Shown here: piece by piece, positions 54,070 to 64,000 of the stretch
How the letters are laid out: every line of letters begins with the position of its first letter
Numbering within the stretch: the stretch's first letter is position 1
From: Orbus hercynius
GTDB taxonomy: Bacteria > Pseudomonadota > Gammaproteobacteria > Enterobacterales > Orbaceae
DNA: 64,000 nucleotides
Direction of reading: 5' to 3'
NCBI RefSeq assembly: GCF_003634275.1
Contig: NZ_RBWY01000004.1
Location: forward strand, 62,001-126,000
The notes under the pieces: generated by a model
Told to the model about the DNA's origin: nothing
The model's database searches: none
Seen by the model: only the letters and a program-made list of their open reading frames with translations
Translations under genes and position numbers: made by a program

Positions 54070-55586
54070 TTATTCATCACTCTTTTAAATTTTCTTTTTA
54101 TAAATAACTGTTCGTTTTGATCTAAACCATATAGGTATGAAGTCAATGCAAAAAAAGACATTGATATTAAAATAGTAAAAATAAAACGATATGAAAAATC
54201 CAAGAAAGATACACTGATATAACAAACTATAATTGAAAATAATATAGGCATTGTACATCTAAACAAAACATCATTTAAATATCTCAACATAGATAATTTA
54301 GCAATATTCTTCAAAAAAGTAAGCCTAAATATTAATGCAATAATTTCCATAATAATCATTGAAGCAAAAATATAATAGATGGGTAAATCAAAATATAATA
54401 TACATACTGATATTGGAATATTTAATAATAAAATACCACCAACAATAGATTGATATAATTTTATTTTGCCAATTGCTTGGATAGCTGATTGTAATCCAAT
54501 ACTAACCTGACTAATCATAATGGTAATAACCAGTAAAGATGAAAACATTACTGTATTTTTAGGTATACTTCCTAACCAAAAGAGCAATAATGCTTTCATT
54601 TCAAATAAACATGGAATTGATAATGATGAAAACAACAAAAAACCAAATTTACAAGCAGAAAGAGAAAGCTTTAACATTTGCTCTCGATTTCCTGCACCCT
54701 CATGTTTCATTATTTGTGGATTAATTGCTCTTAACATTGATAGCGATAAAAATGTCATTTGTGATGAAATTTGATTAGCTATACCGTATGCCGCATTTAT
54801 AACTGTACCGTAAAAGATATTTAATATTACAGCGATACCTTGAACCTTAGCAACACCACAAAGAGCACCAACTAGATTCCATCCAGCAAAAGAGGCTAAA
54901 TTATGAAACATTTTTTTATCAAAATATTTTAAAACTAACAAATTACACTCAGAGTATTTTTCTAAACAATACGCAACATATAATAATAAACTCGCAAAAC
55001 TAATAGAAGCCATTGCCAAGCCATACAGAATTAACCTATCACTCGAAATGAATAATAATAATATCGCAATAATTAACTTCAATAAAACTTCTAATAAATA
55101 AATAATAGAGATAGATAACATATTCTCTCTAGCATTTAATACAGCGATAAAGGGGACTGAAAGCACAGAAAAAAATACAGATACAGACATAAATAAGTAG
55201 ATGTACTTCGCAGCGTTTATTCTAGATGTTGGTATATTAAGAACCTCATCAAAAAGAAATAAGCCCACAATATTTAAGCCAATAATAAAAAATACAGCTA
55301 TTAATAAATGTAAAATTAAACTATTACCAAATACTTGTTTTTGTGCTTTTTCATTATCTTTACCTAAATGATAAGATAAATAGCGTTGCGTCGAAACAGT
55401 CATAGCGGTATTGAGGAAGGATAGCATCGTAATCAACCCTGCAATCAACTCAAAAATACCATAATCAGTAGCACCTAATGCATTAAGAACAATTCTTGTT
55501 GTATATAATATTATACCAACGGAGCAAACCATTCGCCCATATAAAATGAAAGTATTATTAACAATACGTGAACTATCAATACTCAT
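54066..55586 (-). CDS. Polysaccharide flippase, Wzx/MATE-like
   Basis: 506 residues with about 12-14 hydrophobic spans. Flips lipid-linked repeat units across the inner membrane. The N-terminus LYTTRIVLNALGATDYGIFE and TVSTQRYLSYHLGK are the signature of the polysaccharide-biosynthesis (PST/MOP) exporters; NAAYGIANQISSQM follows in the second half. First gene of the locus, 42 bp after murA on the same strand. ATG at 55586 chosen; TTG at 55592 is the alternative. The gene is very AT-rich. Confidence 0.85.
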   Translation of the reverse strand: MSIDSSRIVNNTFILYGRMVCSVGIILYTTRIVLNALGATDYGIFELIAGLITMLSFLNTAMTVSTQRYLSYHLGKDNEKAQKQVFGNSLILHLLIAVFFIIGLNIVGLFLFDEVLNIPTSRINAAKYIYLFMSVSVFFSVLSVPFIAVLNARENMLSISIIYLLEVLLKLIIAILLLFISSDRLILYGLAMASISFASLLLYVAYCLEKYSECNLLVLKYFDKKMFHNLASFAGWNLVGALCGVAKVQGIAVILNIFYGTVINAAYGIANQISSQMTFLSLSMLRAINPQIMKHEGAGNREQMLKLSLSACKFGFLLFSSLSIPCLFEMKALLLFWLGSIPKNTVMFSSLLVITIMISQVSIGLQSAIQAIGKIKLYQSIVGGILLLNIPISVCILYFDLPIYYIFASMIIMEIIALIFRLTFLKNIAKLSMLRYLNDVLFRCTMPILFSIIVCYISVSFLDFSYRFIFTILISMSFFALTSYLYGLDQNEQLFIKRKFKRVMNK

Positions 55587-55628
55587 TACCAATAGTCTCT
55601 TATTCTTAGAAATTAAAATATTTTTCTA

Positions 55629-56951
<1,323 letters not shown>

Positions 56952-56971
56952 TCATTAAAAGTTGTTAATTA

Positions 56972-56999
56972 TTGCACTCATAGCTAATCACGCTATCAT
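56972..56999 (+). promoter_or_regulatory. Probable yjiX-yjiA promoter
   Basis: TTGCAC (56972-56977), a 16-bp spacer and TATCAT (56994-56999), 80 bp before yjiX. No Zur- or Fur-like palindrome is seen beside it. Confidence 0.45.
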
Positions 57000-57078
57000 T
57001 AATGACGACAAGAGATACCGTGATTATTATTCAAAATAATGATACGATAAGAGGAATTTAATTCACCAAGGATATGTA

Positions 57079-57276
57079 ATGTTCGATAATTTGGCCAAAG
57101 CAGGAAAATATCTTGGGCAGGCTGCTAAATTAATGATTGGTATTCCCGATTATGATACTTATGTACAACATATGAAGCTAACTCATCCAGAGCAGGCTCC
57201 AATGACGTATGAGGAATTTTTTAAAGAACGTCAGGAAGCCAAATATGGTGGTAAAGGCGGCTTTAAGTGCTGTTAG
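57079..57276 (+). CDS. yjiX: YbdD/YjiX family small protein (DUF466)
   Basis: 65 residues: [20 protein letters not shown], then [34 protein letters not shown] and a final KCC. This is the YbdD/YjiX family, usually next to pyruvate or peptide transporters of the CstA/BtsT group and linked to their activity. No such transporter is adjacent here. It precedes yjiA by 26 bp as in E. coli. The terminal CysCys pair is kept. Confidence 0.88.
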   Translation: MFDNLAKAGKYLGQAAKLMIGIPDYDTYVQHMKLTHPEQAPMTYEEFFKERQEAKYGGKGGFKCC

Positions 57277-57302
57277 TAAAAATAATTCAGTAAGGGCTCA
57301 CG

Positions 57303-58334
57303 ATGACATCCCTCTCTCTTTTACCCGTAACAATCTTGACTGGTTTTTTAGGATCAGGCAAAACCACGCTAATTAACTATTTACTCAATCATAATCAAAA
57401 TGAAAAAATTTTAATTATTGAAAATGAGTTTGGGGCGGTTAATCTCGATAGTGGTTTATTAAAAAAAGATGCCAATATTGAAATTGTTGAAATGACCAAT
57501 GGCTGCATCTGCTGTAGCGTGCAGGGCGAACTCGCCGAAGCATTGTATCAATTACATCAAAAACGCTTAGATGGCTTAGTCCAATTCGATCGGTTGATTA
57601 TTGAAACGACTGGCCTTGCCGATCCCGCGCCAATTTTGCAGACTTTTTTTATTGATGAGCTAATTAGAGCAACCATTCAACTTGATGCCGTCATCACCCT
57701 GGTTGATAGTGAACATATTTTACAGCAGCTTGATGAACACCGCGTAGCCTCTTCACAAATTGGCTTTGCCGATCGAATTATTCTGACCAAAACTGATCGT
57801 ATCACTGCCGAGCAAAAACCAGATATTTTGGCTAGAATTAATCAAATTAACAATAAAGCGCTCATTTTTGAAGCGTTCAATGGTCAAATACCTAAAGCAG
57901 AATGGCTTGATATTCATGCCTTTGATTTAAATGATGAACTTGAGCTAAACAAGGGCTTTTTTGTGATTGATACCTCTAAGCAGCTTAAAGCTGATTTTAA
58001 ACCATTTAGTACAGCAATCATCAAGCAGTCTTGGAATGATGATATCTGCTCATATGTGTTTGAAGCCGGAGAGTTAGATTTGAAGAAAATCGGTACTTTT
58101 ACCGAACAGCTGATTGAACAACACGGTAACGATATGCTGCGTTATAAAGGAGTCCTGGCGATCAAAGATCAACCACAACGGCTGATTGTGCAAGGTGTGC
58201 ATAAAGTTGTTGGGTTTGATTACGGTGCCCCATGGGAAAATCCTAACGAACGCATCTCAAGGTTCGTCATTATTAGTCGAAAATTACCATTTGATGAATT
58301 AAAGCAAGCATTTATGCAAACAGTGTCAACTTAG
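57303..58334 (+). CDS. yjiA: G3E-family metal-chaperone GTPase YjiA
   Basis: 343 residues of the COG0523/CobW group. The P-loop is TGFLGSGKTTLINYLL, the metal-binding CxCC lies in GCICCSVQGELAEAL, ETTGLADPAPI is the switch region, and the guanine specificity motif is TKTD. The C-terminal CobW_C domain follows (RYKGVLAIKDQPQRLIVQGV). In E. coli YjiA binds zinc or cobalt and hydrolyses GTP. Ends before a hairpin that also terminates the mla operon. Confidence 0.93.
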   Translation: MTSLSLLPVTILTGFLGSGKTTLINYLLNHNQNEKILIIENEFGAVNLDSGLLKKDANIEIVEMTNGCICCSVQGELAEALYQLHQKRLDGLVQFDRLIIETTGLADPAPILQTFFIDELIRATIQLDAVITLVDSEHILQQLDEHRVASSQIGFADRIILTKTDRITAEQKPDILARINQINNKALIFEAFNGQIPKAEWLDIHAFDLNDELELNKGFFVIDTSKQLKADFKPFSTAIIKQSWNDDICSYVFEAGELDLKKIGTFTEQLIEQHGNDMLRYKGVLAIKDQPQRLIVQGVHKVVGFDYGAPWENPNERISRFVIISRKLPFDELKQAFMQTVST

Positions 58335-58352
58335 TCGCCAATTGAGTCAACA

Positions 58353-58380
58353 TAAAAAAGGATGCGTAATAACGCATCCT
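58353..58380 (-). terminator. Terminator of the mla operon
   Basis: On the minus strand AGGATGCG-TTATTA-CGCATCCT followed by six T (58354-58359). 25 bp after the ibaG stop. The perfect 8-bp stem can also slow plus-strand transcripts from yjiA. Confidence 0.85.
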
Positions 58381-58404
58381 CATCTATCGAAGCCGCAGAT
58401 GTCA

Positions 58405-58677
58405 TTATAAACCAAGTAGTTTTCTCTCACGCTGCCACTCTGTCGGTGTATAGGTCTTAATTGATAAAGCATGTATACTATTGTCAGCAATAAATTGCGC
58501 TAACGGTGCATACACCGCTTGTTGTTTTTTGACGCGGCTTAAATCCGCAAAAATATCACCAACGGCAATCACTTGAAAGTGGCTGTTATCTTCGGTCATA
58601 ACATGGACTTCATGTAATGACAATGCTGCGTTTAACGTTTGCTCAATAACTTTTTTATCCATAGTATTACTCATATT
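58405..58677 (-). CDS. ibaG: BolA-family protein IbaG
   Basis: 90 residues, BolA fold: [20 protein letters not shown] with the conserved histidine, [12 protein letters not shown] and [18 protein letters not shown]. Partners monothiol glutaredoxins in Fe-S transfer. The ATG at 58677 has AGGA just upstream; a longer frame to 58707 would overlap mlaB. It closes the mla operon, as in E. coli. Confidence 0.92.
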   Translation of the reverse strand, partial: NMSNTMDKKVIEQTLNAALSLHEVHVMTEDNSHFQVIAVGDIFADLSRVKKQQAVYAPLAQFIADNSIHALSIKTYTPTEWQRERKLLGL

Positions 58678-58681
58678 CCTA

Positions 58682-58960
58682 TTAATTAGATAGTACAACC
58701 GGCTCAAGATCGTACAATTCAGTCAGAGTCTTAAGTTGTAGCGTGACATCAACCAATGTCGCTTGATAGCCAATACACAAATACGTTAATAATGCTAAAC
58801 CAGCAGAGTCAACGCGAGTCAGCTTGGCAACATTAATACTATCAATATTGGCAAACTGAGCGTATCGCGACCAAACAGAACCAAGGCTATGACAATCGAG
58901 TATCCCGGCAAAATGCAAGGTGCTACCTTGTTTTTCGATAGTAATCATAGTTGACATCAT
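58682..58960 (-). CDS. mlaB: Phospholipid-trafficking STAS protein MlaB
   Basis: 92 residues, one STAS domain. The signature [16 protein letters not shown] has the serine at the place of the regulatory Ser/Thr. Binds MlaF in the cytosol and is needed for activity of the MlaFEDB transporter. Three ATGs are close together at the start (58960, 58957, 58948); AAGGAAG favours the first two. Confidence 0.88.
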   Translation of the reverse strand: MMSTMITIEKQGSTLHFAGILDCHSLGSVWSRYAQFANIDSINVAKLTRVDSAGLALLTYLCIGYQATLVDVTLQLKTLTELYDLEPVVLSN

Positions 58961-58988
58961 TCTTCCTTATATGAAGAGTTTTAACACA

Positions 58989-59648
58989 TTATTTTGCTGG
59001 TGTTGATTGTGGTATATCGGCATCGAGATCAATTTTTTGCTTAGCTAAAGAATTTAGCTGTTTTGTTAGAGCATCAATACCATCTGTGCGTAGAATTGTC
59101 GCCCATTCGGTCTGCTTAGTCGTAATCATACTGACGCCTTCTGCAATAAGATCATACGCTTTCCACTCGCCTGATACGGTGTTTTTACGCCATTGGAAAT
59201 CAAGACGAATAGGCGCTTGGTTCGCATCAGCATTAATTAATAATACACGAATTGAAACCATATTTTTACCCGTTAAGTCTTTTGCTTGTTCAATCTGATA
59301 CTGTTGTCCTTTATACATTGATAAGGCTTGTGAGAAAGCTTGGATTAAATAATTTTCAAAAGCTGCAAAATAAGCATCGCGTTGCGCTGGCGTTGCTGAT
59401 TTATAATAACTACCTAGCACAAGCGCACCCGCATATTTAGTTTGAATATGCGGTAATAAATCCTGTTTAACAATCTCTCTTAAAATTTCAGGATTACGCT
59501 TGATTTTTTCAGCCTGATTATTGATTGAGCTAAAAATTTGATCTGCCGCAACTTCCATCTGCTTATAAGGATTTTCATTATTATTTGGCGCAGCTATTAC
59601 AACTGGAACAAAAAATAACAAAGTAACCATCATGATTTTCTTTAACAT
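58989..59648 (-). CDS. mlaC: Periplasmic phospholipid-binding protein MlaC
   Basis: 219 residues with a signal peptide (MLKKIMMVTLLFFVPVVIAA). Carries phospholipids between MlaA at the outer membrane and MlaD. The Ttg2D/MlaC family is seen in NPYKQMEVAADQIFSSI, GALVLGSYYKSATPAQRDAY and WKAYDLIAEGVSMITTKQTE. Confidence 0.94.
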   Translation of the reverse strand: MLKKIMMVTLLFFVPVVIAAPNNNENPYKQMEVAADQIFSSINNQAEKIKRNPEILREIVKQDLLPHIQTKYAGALVLGSYYKSATPAQRDAYFAAFENYLIQAFSQALSMYKGQQYQIEQAKDLTGKNMVSIRVLLINADANQAPIRLDFQWRKNTVSGEWKAYDLIAEGVSMITTKQTEWATILRTDGIDALTKQLNSLAKQKIDLDADIPQSTPAK

Positions 59649-59667
59649 TATTAAACTCCTTTATTTT

Positions 59668-60231
59668 TTAATCTTTCGTATGATTAGCTTGATCTTTATT
59701 ACTACTGCTGTAGAGGAACTGTCCAATTAAATCTTCAATCACAAGCGCTGGCTTAGTATTATGAATCACTAGCCCATCTTGGAAATAAAGCGGCGCTTGC
59801 TTAGCACTATCTTTAGCCGTTAAACCACTCTCTAAAGCATCAAGTTCATCTATTTCACTTATTGTACCATTATCAATCCCTAACCCGACATCGACAAACT
59901 GCTCACCGAGTAAGCCAGAGGTTTTAATCGATAATGCGCTACTACTTGGAATTGTATTATACTTTGCATCAATATCGATTGTCACATAAGGCTTATAGCT
60001 ATGGTCTGAGGAATCTAATGAAATATTTGTAACTCGACCAATTACAACACCGCCAATTTTAACTGGCGAACGTGTTTTTAATCCACCAATATTATCAAAA
60101 ACTGCATAAATTCGATATGTGGAATTATTGCTAAAAGTGCTTGCATCTGTCACTCTAAAACATAAAAAGAGTACCGAACAGATAACAATGACCATAAATA
60201 ATCCGACCGTGATTTCAACTTTACGATTCAT
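59668..60231 (-). CDS. mlaD: MCE-domain protein MlaD
   Basis: 187 residues. One N-terminal membrane span (about 7-25), then the MCE domain (YRIYAVFDNIGGLKTRSPVK, IGGVVIGRVTNISL, LSIKTSGLLGEQFVDV). Hexamer in the periplasm that forms the lipid channel on MlaE. An extended C-terminal tail with IEDLIGQFLYSS matches enterobacterial MlaD. Confidence 0.95.
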   Translation of the reverse strand: MNRKVEITVGLFMVIVICSVLFLCFRVTDASTFSNNSTYRIYAVFDNIGGLKTRSPVKIGGVVIGRVTNISLDSSDHSYKPYVTIDIDAKYNTIPSSSALSIKTSGLLGEQFVDVGLGIDNGTISEIDELDALESGLTAKDSAKQAPLYFQDGLVIHNTKPALVIEDLIGQFLYSSSNKDQANHTKD

Positions 60232-60243
60232 CTCTACATGACC

Positions 60244-61023
60244 TCAATTACTAAACATTAATGCAGTTAGAATAAAATCTAACGCTAAAATAGATAATGA
60301 TGAATAAACTACTGTGCTAGTAGTTGCTTTACTGATACCTTCCGATGTGGGAATGCAATCATAGCCATTAAACAACGCGATCCAACTTGCCGCAATAGCA
60401 AAAATAAAGCTTTTAATAAAACAATTCATAATATCATGCCAAAAATCAACATTACTTTGAATAGAAGACCAAAAAAATCCAGAATCGATCCCTTTCCATT
60501 CAACGCCAACTAACGCACCGCCTAAAATACCAACTGCAACAAATATCGCAGCTAAAAATGGCATACAAAAAAATCCTGCCCAAAAACGAGGCGCAATAAT
60601 ACGTCTTAACGGATCAATCGCCATCATTTCCATGCTAGATAATTGCTCTGTTGCTTTCATCAAACCAATTTCAGCGGTTAAAGCAGAGCCTGCTCTACCT
60701 GCAAATAATAGCCCGGCAACGACGGGGCCAAGTTCACGAAGGAGTGCCAACGCAACAAGCATACCAAGGCTAGACTCAGCACCAAAAGTAGTCAGGATAA
60801 AATAACCTTGCAAGCCCAACACCATTCCAATAAATAAACCTGATACGATGATAATCGTCAGTGACTGTACACCGATAAAATAAAACTGTTTAACTAAAAG
60901 TGGAAACTGCTTTTTAAACTCCGGCCTACCAATTAATGCACCAAACAACATCATACCTGCTCGACCAAACATTGCGATAAAATGAATACCTAACTGCCCA
61001 ATTTTGGCAAATAAAGTCAACAT
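60244..61023 (-). CDS. mlaE: Phospholipid ABC transporter permease MlaE
   Basis: 259 residues with about five spans. The MlaE family is clear in [60 protein letters not shown] and [19 protein letters not shown]. Its ATG overlaps the mlaF stop (TAATG). Confidence 0.95.
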   Translation of the reverse strand: MLTLFAKIGQLGIHFIAMFGRAGMMLFGALIGRPEFKKQFPLLVKQFYFIGVQSLTIIIVSGLFIGMVLGLQGYFILTTFGAESSLGMLVALALLRELGPVVAGLLFAGRAGSALTAEIGLMKATEQLSSMEMMAIDPLRRIIAPRFWAGFFCMPFLAAIFVAVGILGGALVGVEWKGIDSGFFWSSIQSNVDFWHDIMNCFIKSFIFAIAASWIALFNGYDCIPTSEGISKATTSTVVYSSLSILALDFILTALMFSN

Positions 61024-61835
61024 TAACGGCTACCTCCGATCAGATCTGCTTTATAGTCATTAGCTGGATAATGAAACGGTACAGGTCCATCGGCCAGTCC
61101 ATCTAAAAACTGTTTAACGCGCGGGTCGGTATTTTGACGAAGTTCTTGCGATGTCCCGCCTGCGATAATATGTTGTTCAGCCACAATATAAGCATAATCA
61201 GCAATACTGAGCACCTCATCAACATCATGTGTAACAACAATGCATGTCAATCCTAATGATTGATTTATCTCAGAAATAAGTTTAACAATCACGCCCATTG
61301 AGATAGGATCTTGCCCGGCAAACGGCTCATCAAACATAATTAATTCTGGATCAAGCGCAATCGCTCTGGCAAGAGCTGCACGCCTTGCCATACCGCCTGA
61401 AAGCTCCGAAGGCATCATATTTGCAGCACCACGCAATCCAACCGATTGCAGCTTCATTAATACCAGATTATGCAAAATAGGCTCAGGCAAATTAAGGTGC
61501 TCTCGTAATGGGTAAGCGACATTATCAAATACCGATAAATCAGTGAAAAGCGCACCAGATTGGAATAACATACTCATTCTTTTGCGTACTTGATATAAAC
61601 GCGAACGCGATAAGGTTGGAATATTCTCATTATCAAATAAGATCGTACCTGATTGAGGTTTGAGTTGACCACCAATTAATCTTAACAATGTGGTCTTTCC
61701 TATACCAGATGGCCCCATGATGGCCGTCACTTTACCTTTAGGTACAGACAAATTCATATTTTTATAAATTGGTCTTGCTCCTCGATAAAACGACATGTCG
61801 CGAATTTCAACTAAATTTGTTGTTGAGATTGTCAT
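61023..61835 (-). CDS. mlaF: Phospholipid ABC transporter ATPase MlaF
   Basis: 270 residues. Walker [10 protein letters not shown], signature [16 protein letters not shown], Walker [15 protein letters not shown]-loop VVTHDVDE. Powers retrograde phospholipid movement that keeps the outer leaflet asymmetric. First gene of mlaFEDCB-ibaG. ATG at 61835 chosen over an in-frame TTG at 61838. Confidence 0.96.
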   Translation of the reverse strand: MTISTTNLVEIRDMSFYRGARPIYKNMNLSVPKGKVTAIMGPSGIGKTTLLRLIGGQLKPQSGTILFDNENIPTLSRSRLYQVRKRMSMLFQSGALFTDLSVFDNVAYPLREHLNLPEPILHNLVLMKLQSVGLRGAANMMPSELSGGMARRAALARAIALDPELIMFDEPFAGQDPISMGVIVKLISEINQSLGLTCIVVTHDVDEVLSIADYAYIVAEQHIIAGGTSQELRQNTDPRVKQFLDGLADGPVPFHYPANDYKADLIGGSR

Positions 61836-61945
61836 CAATTTTACTCAGTGATAAATCAGTTATGAATTAATTAAAGCCATATTTTACCTGATCTTTACTA
61901 TTTAAGAAAACCAGAATTGGCTTTAAATATTTTAATCGTGCGTAA

Positions 61946-62287
61946 TTAATATCGATTCATCGATTTGTCTATCGATAAGGCCCAATCATCAATACCGCCT
62001 TTTAAGCTATAAATATGGTCAGATTCAAAGCCATTATGGACTAAATAATGTGCAACATTTAAACTACGAACGCCATGATGACAATAAATAACAATTGATT
62101 TATCATCAGGAATGCGATCTAAATAAATTGGTATAAGATTCATCGGTATATGAACAGAACCAGCCAATTGACAGATCTCAACTTCGTGTTGTTCACGCAC
62201 ATCGAGTAAAAAAACATCCTTAGAGCGCATGTTCAACATCTCAAGCAATTGCTGACTTGTTATTTCATCTATCGTTATGTTTGTCAT
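61946..62287 (-). CDS. Single-domain rhodanese-like protein
   Basis: 113 residues, cytosolic, with the active cysteine in VIYCHHGVRSLNVAHYL and the entry DVREQHEVEICQLAGSVHIP. Sulfur transfer is likely; it is not close enough to GlpE or PspE to give a symbol, and the loop CHHGVRS is of the type found in rhodaneses fused to MoeB/ThiF-like proteins. It lies between mlaF and pepN on the same strand, with no clear operon. Confidence 0.85.
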   Translation of the reverse strand: MTNITIDEITSQQLLEMLNMRSKDVFLLDVREQHEVEICQLAGSVHIPMNLIPIYLDRIPDDKSIVIYCHHGVRSLNVAHYLVHNGFESDHIYSLKGGIDDWALSIDKSMNRY

Positions 62288-62472
62288 TTACGTTTATCTC
62301 ATTAAATAATATTTCGCGTTGATATGCTAATAACGCTTTAAGCTGCCTAACATAACGTAACTCAATGCCCCTGTAAAACAATTTTATCAAAAGAAACAAT
62401 TTCACAAGAGCATACTTTATTTCATCACCATCATGACATGATGATATTCGAAAGTAAGGCATCACTTTCATA

Positions 62473-64000
62473 TTATGCATTTAATGCTTTAGTAATTTTC
62501 TCAAACAGATCACGAGATAAGTTATCCAATTTTAATAATTTTTCCAAAGCTTGATGCATTAAGTTTGCCCGCTTTTCATCATAACGTTGTAAGCGAATCA
62601 AGGGATCAATCAGCCGAGATGCAACTTGTGGATTCTTGTGGTTCAGCTCAGTGAGCACCTCAACAAGAAAATCATAACCACTGCCATCTAGTGCATGGAA
62701 AGCAACCGGGTTGTTGTTCACAAATGCCCCAATGAGTGAACGAATACGATTAGGGTTGTTAAGCGTAAATGAGCGATGATTGAGTAATGTTCTGACATTA
62801 GATAGTGCATCATGCTGTGGGCTAGTTGCCTGTAACATAAACCATTTATCCATGACTAAACCATCTTGATGCCAGCGCTGGTCAAAATCACTGAGTAGTT
62901 CATCTTTACAAACTAAGAGTGCTTTAACCGCGGCATTTAACGCCGCTAAGCTATCGGTCATATTATTTGCTTGTTGATATTGCTGTTTGACCAAAGCACT
63001 GACTGTAGTTTTATCATCAGCAAAGGCGAGCAAATATAAGCAACTATTTTTCAATGCACGCTTGGCCATATCGCCATACTCAACACGATAATCTGCGGTT
63101 TTATTGTTCATATACACCGCATATAATTCATCAAACATTTCATTGGCAAAAGTAGTCAGTAAGAACTGACGTATCGCATGGATAGCATCTGGATTAACGA
63201 CTTTAAACTGATTGGCGATTTCGTTTTCAGAAGGTAATGTCAAGATTTGCGCAATCAAGGCTGCATCCAAAGAACTGGATAATAGTACTGCTCTAAAGGC
63301 ATCAATAACTGACTCAGGTAAACTCAAGGTGATTTTGTGCTGGTAATTGCTAACATTTTTAACAATGTATTTTGTTAACAGCATCTGCGCAGCGTCATAG
63401 CGGTTAAACGCATTGGTGGCATGCTGCATCAAGAAAATAAGTTCACTATCTTGATAATCATAATGCAACTTAACTGGCGCCGAAAAATCACGTAGTAATG
63501 CAATCACGGGTTTTTCACTGACACAATCAAAAACAAACATCTCTTGTGCTTGATGTAGATTCAGTACATTATCAATCTTATGACCATTATATTGTAATGG
63601 GATGATTTGACCATTGGCGGCATAAAGTTCAATATCAAGTGGAATATGTAATGGTTTTTTCTCTTGCTGATCCGTTGTCGCTGACGTTTGTTGCTTAACG
63701 GTTAACGTATATTGTTGACGATTAGCGTCATACTGATCAGTAATGGTCAATTCTGGCGTACCAGATTGGCTATACCATAATTTAAAATGGGTTAAGTCAA
63801 TTGCCGATGCATCTTGCATCGCTTGTACAAAATCATCACATGTTGCCGCACTGCCATCATGACGCTCAAAATAGAGCCTCATACCTGCCTGAAACTTATC
63901 TTCACCTAATAATGTGTGCATCATGCGAATGACTTCCGCACCTTTTTCATAAACGGTGACAGTATAGAAATTATTCATCTCGATAACTTGTTCTGGGCGG
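62473..64000 (-). CDS. pepN: Aminopeptidase N, C-terminal part (gene runs off the right edge)
   Basis: M1-family zinc aminopeptidase. The visible 508 residues begin RPEQVIEMNNFYTVTVYEKG, which contains the catalytic tyrosine (E. coli Tyr381) in VYEKGAEV; the HEXXH zinc motif lies outside. The beta-sandwich and the helical C-terminal domain follow (WYSQSGTPELTITD, HRSFTLNNPNRIRSLIGAFV, NPQVASRLIDPLIRLQRYDE) and end DLFEKITKALNA, colinear with E. coli PepN. No disruption is seen. Confidence 0.97.
   Translation of the reverse strand, partial: RPEQVIEMNNFYTVTVYEKGAEVIRMMHTLLGEDKFQAGMRLYFERHDGSAATCDDFVQAMQDASAIDLTHFKLWYSQSGTPELTITDQYDANRQQYTLTVKQQTSATTDQQEKKPLHIPLDIELYAANGQIIPLQYNGHKIDNVLNLHQAQEMFVFDCVSEKPVIALLRDFSAPVKLHYDYQDSELIFLMQHATNAFNRYDAAQMLLTKYIVKNVSNYQHKITLSLPESVIDAFRAVLLSSSLDAALIAQILTLPSENEIANQFKVVNPDAIHAIRQFLLTTFANEMFDELYAVYMNNKTADYRVEYGDMAKRALKNSCLYLLAFADDKTTVSALVKQQYQQANNMTDSLAALNAAVKALLVCKDELLSDFDQRWHQDGLVMDKWFMLQATSPQHDALSNVRTLLNHRSFTLNNPNRIRSLIGAFVNNNPVAFHALDGSGYDFLVEVLTELNHKNPQVASRLIDPLIRLQRYDEKRANLMHQALEKLLKLDNLSRDLFEKITKALNA

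Noticed and set aside
62265-62480. 71-codon minus-strand frame between pepN and the rhodanese gene
   Set aside because: Begins inside the last codons of pepN, runs over the palindrome CATCATG-A-CATGATG (62429-62443) and into the rhodanese start; no homology pattern and no separate ribosome site.

Overview
The window is an AT-rich gammaproteobacterial chromosome segment. The gene content and protein sequences (PurL, MutM, PheA, MutY, TrmA, PBP1A, ThiI, MurA, the Mla operon, PepN) are close to enterobacterial families. The AT-richness, the frequent single-gene operons and the reshuffled order of otherwise enterobacterial neighbours suggest Orbales (Gilliamella, Frischella, Orbus-like insect-gut bacteria). 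This taxonomic placement is an inference; no 16S rRNA gene is present.

Layout. 1-13.9 kb is a housekeeping block: purL (partial) and mutM on the minus strand, then pheA, mutY, yggX, mltC, trmA, a CusR/CusS two-component pair with a palindromic CusR box, mrcA, rsmD, a YhhL-like protein and a tRNA-Gly. 14-25 kb is more loosely packed: a 1,272-residue autotransporter with a repetitive passenger, an MHS-family transporter, YhbP, a frameshifted lipocalin-like gene, GltS, periplasmic L-asparaginase and a small secreted protein.

25.2-40.3 kb is an integrated satellite-like mobile element inserted at the 3' end of a tRNA-Leu(GAG) gene beside secG. An imperfect copy of the tRNA end marks the far boundary. 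It has a P4-type integrase next to the tRNA, an AlpA-like regulator, an AntA/AntB antirepressor, small phage proteins, a P4 alpha-like primase-helicase, and a tail module downstream of the primase: a tail chaperone with a -1 frameshift site, a short tape measure and a baseplate-hub-like protein. A TerS-like terminase gene carries one nonsense codon. There are no capsid, portal or large terminase genes. Tandem 10-bp iterons (AAGGGGATAC) lie at both ends and look like a two-part P4-type origin. An unrecognised three-gene accessory cassette (secreted protein, zinc-ribbon protein, membrane protein) lies between the integrase and alpA.

40.3-55.6 kb holds secG, thiI and yajL and then a minus-strand exopolysaccharide locus running from wzx just downstream of murA to wcaJ: flippase, nitroreductase-like protein, pyruvyl transferase, three GT4 glycosyltransferases, a polymerase, manC, cpsG (GDP-mannose supply) and the WcaJ-type initiating transferase. 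55.6-64 kb holds murA, the yjiX-yjiA pair (metal-chaperone GTPase), the phospholipid-trafficking operon mlaFEDCB-ibaG, a rhodanese and the C-terminal part of pepN.

The most interesting part is the mobile element: a replicating, P4/PICI-like chassis that carries tail genes but no head genes, with visible candidate sites for replication, integration, recoding and regulation.
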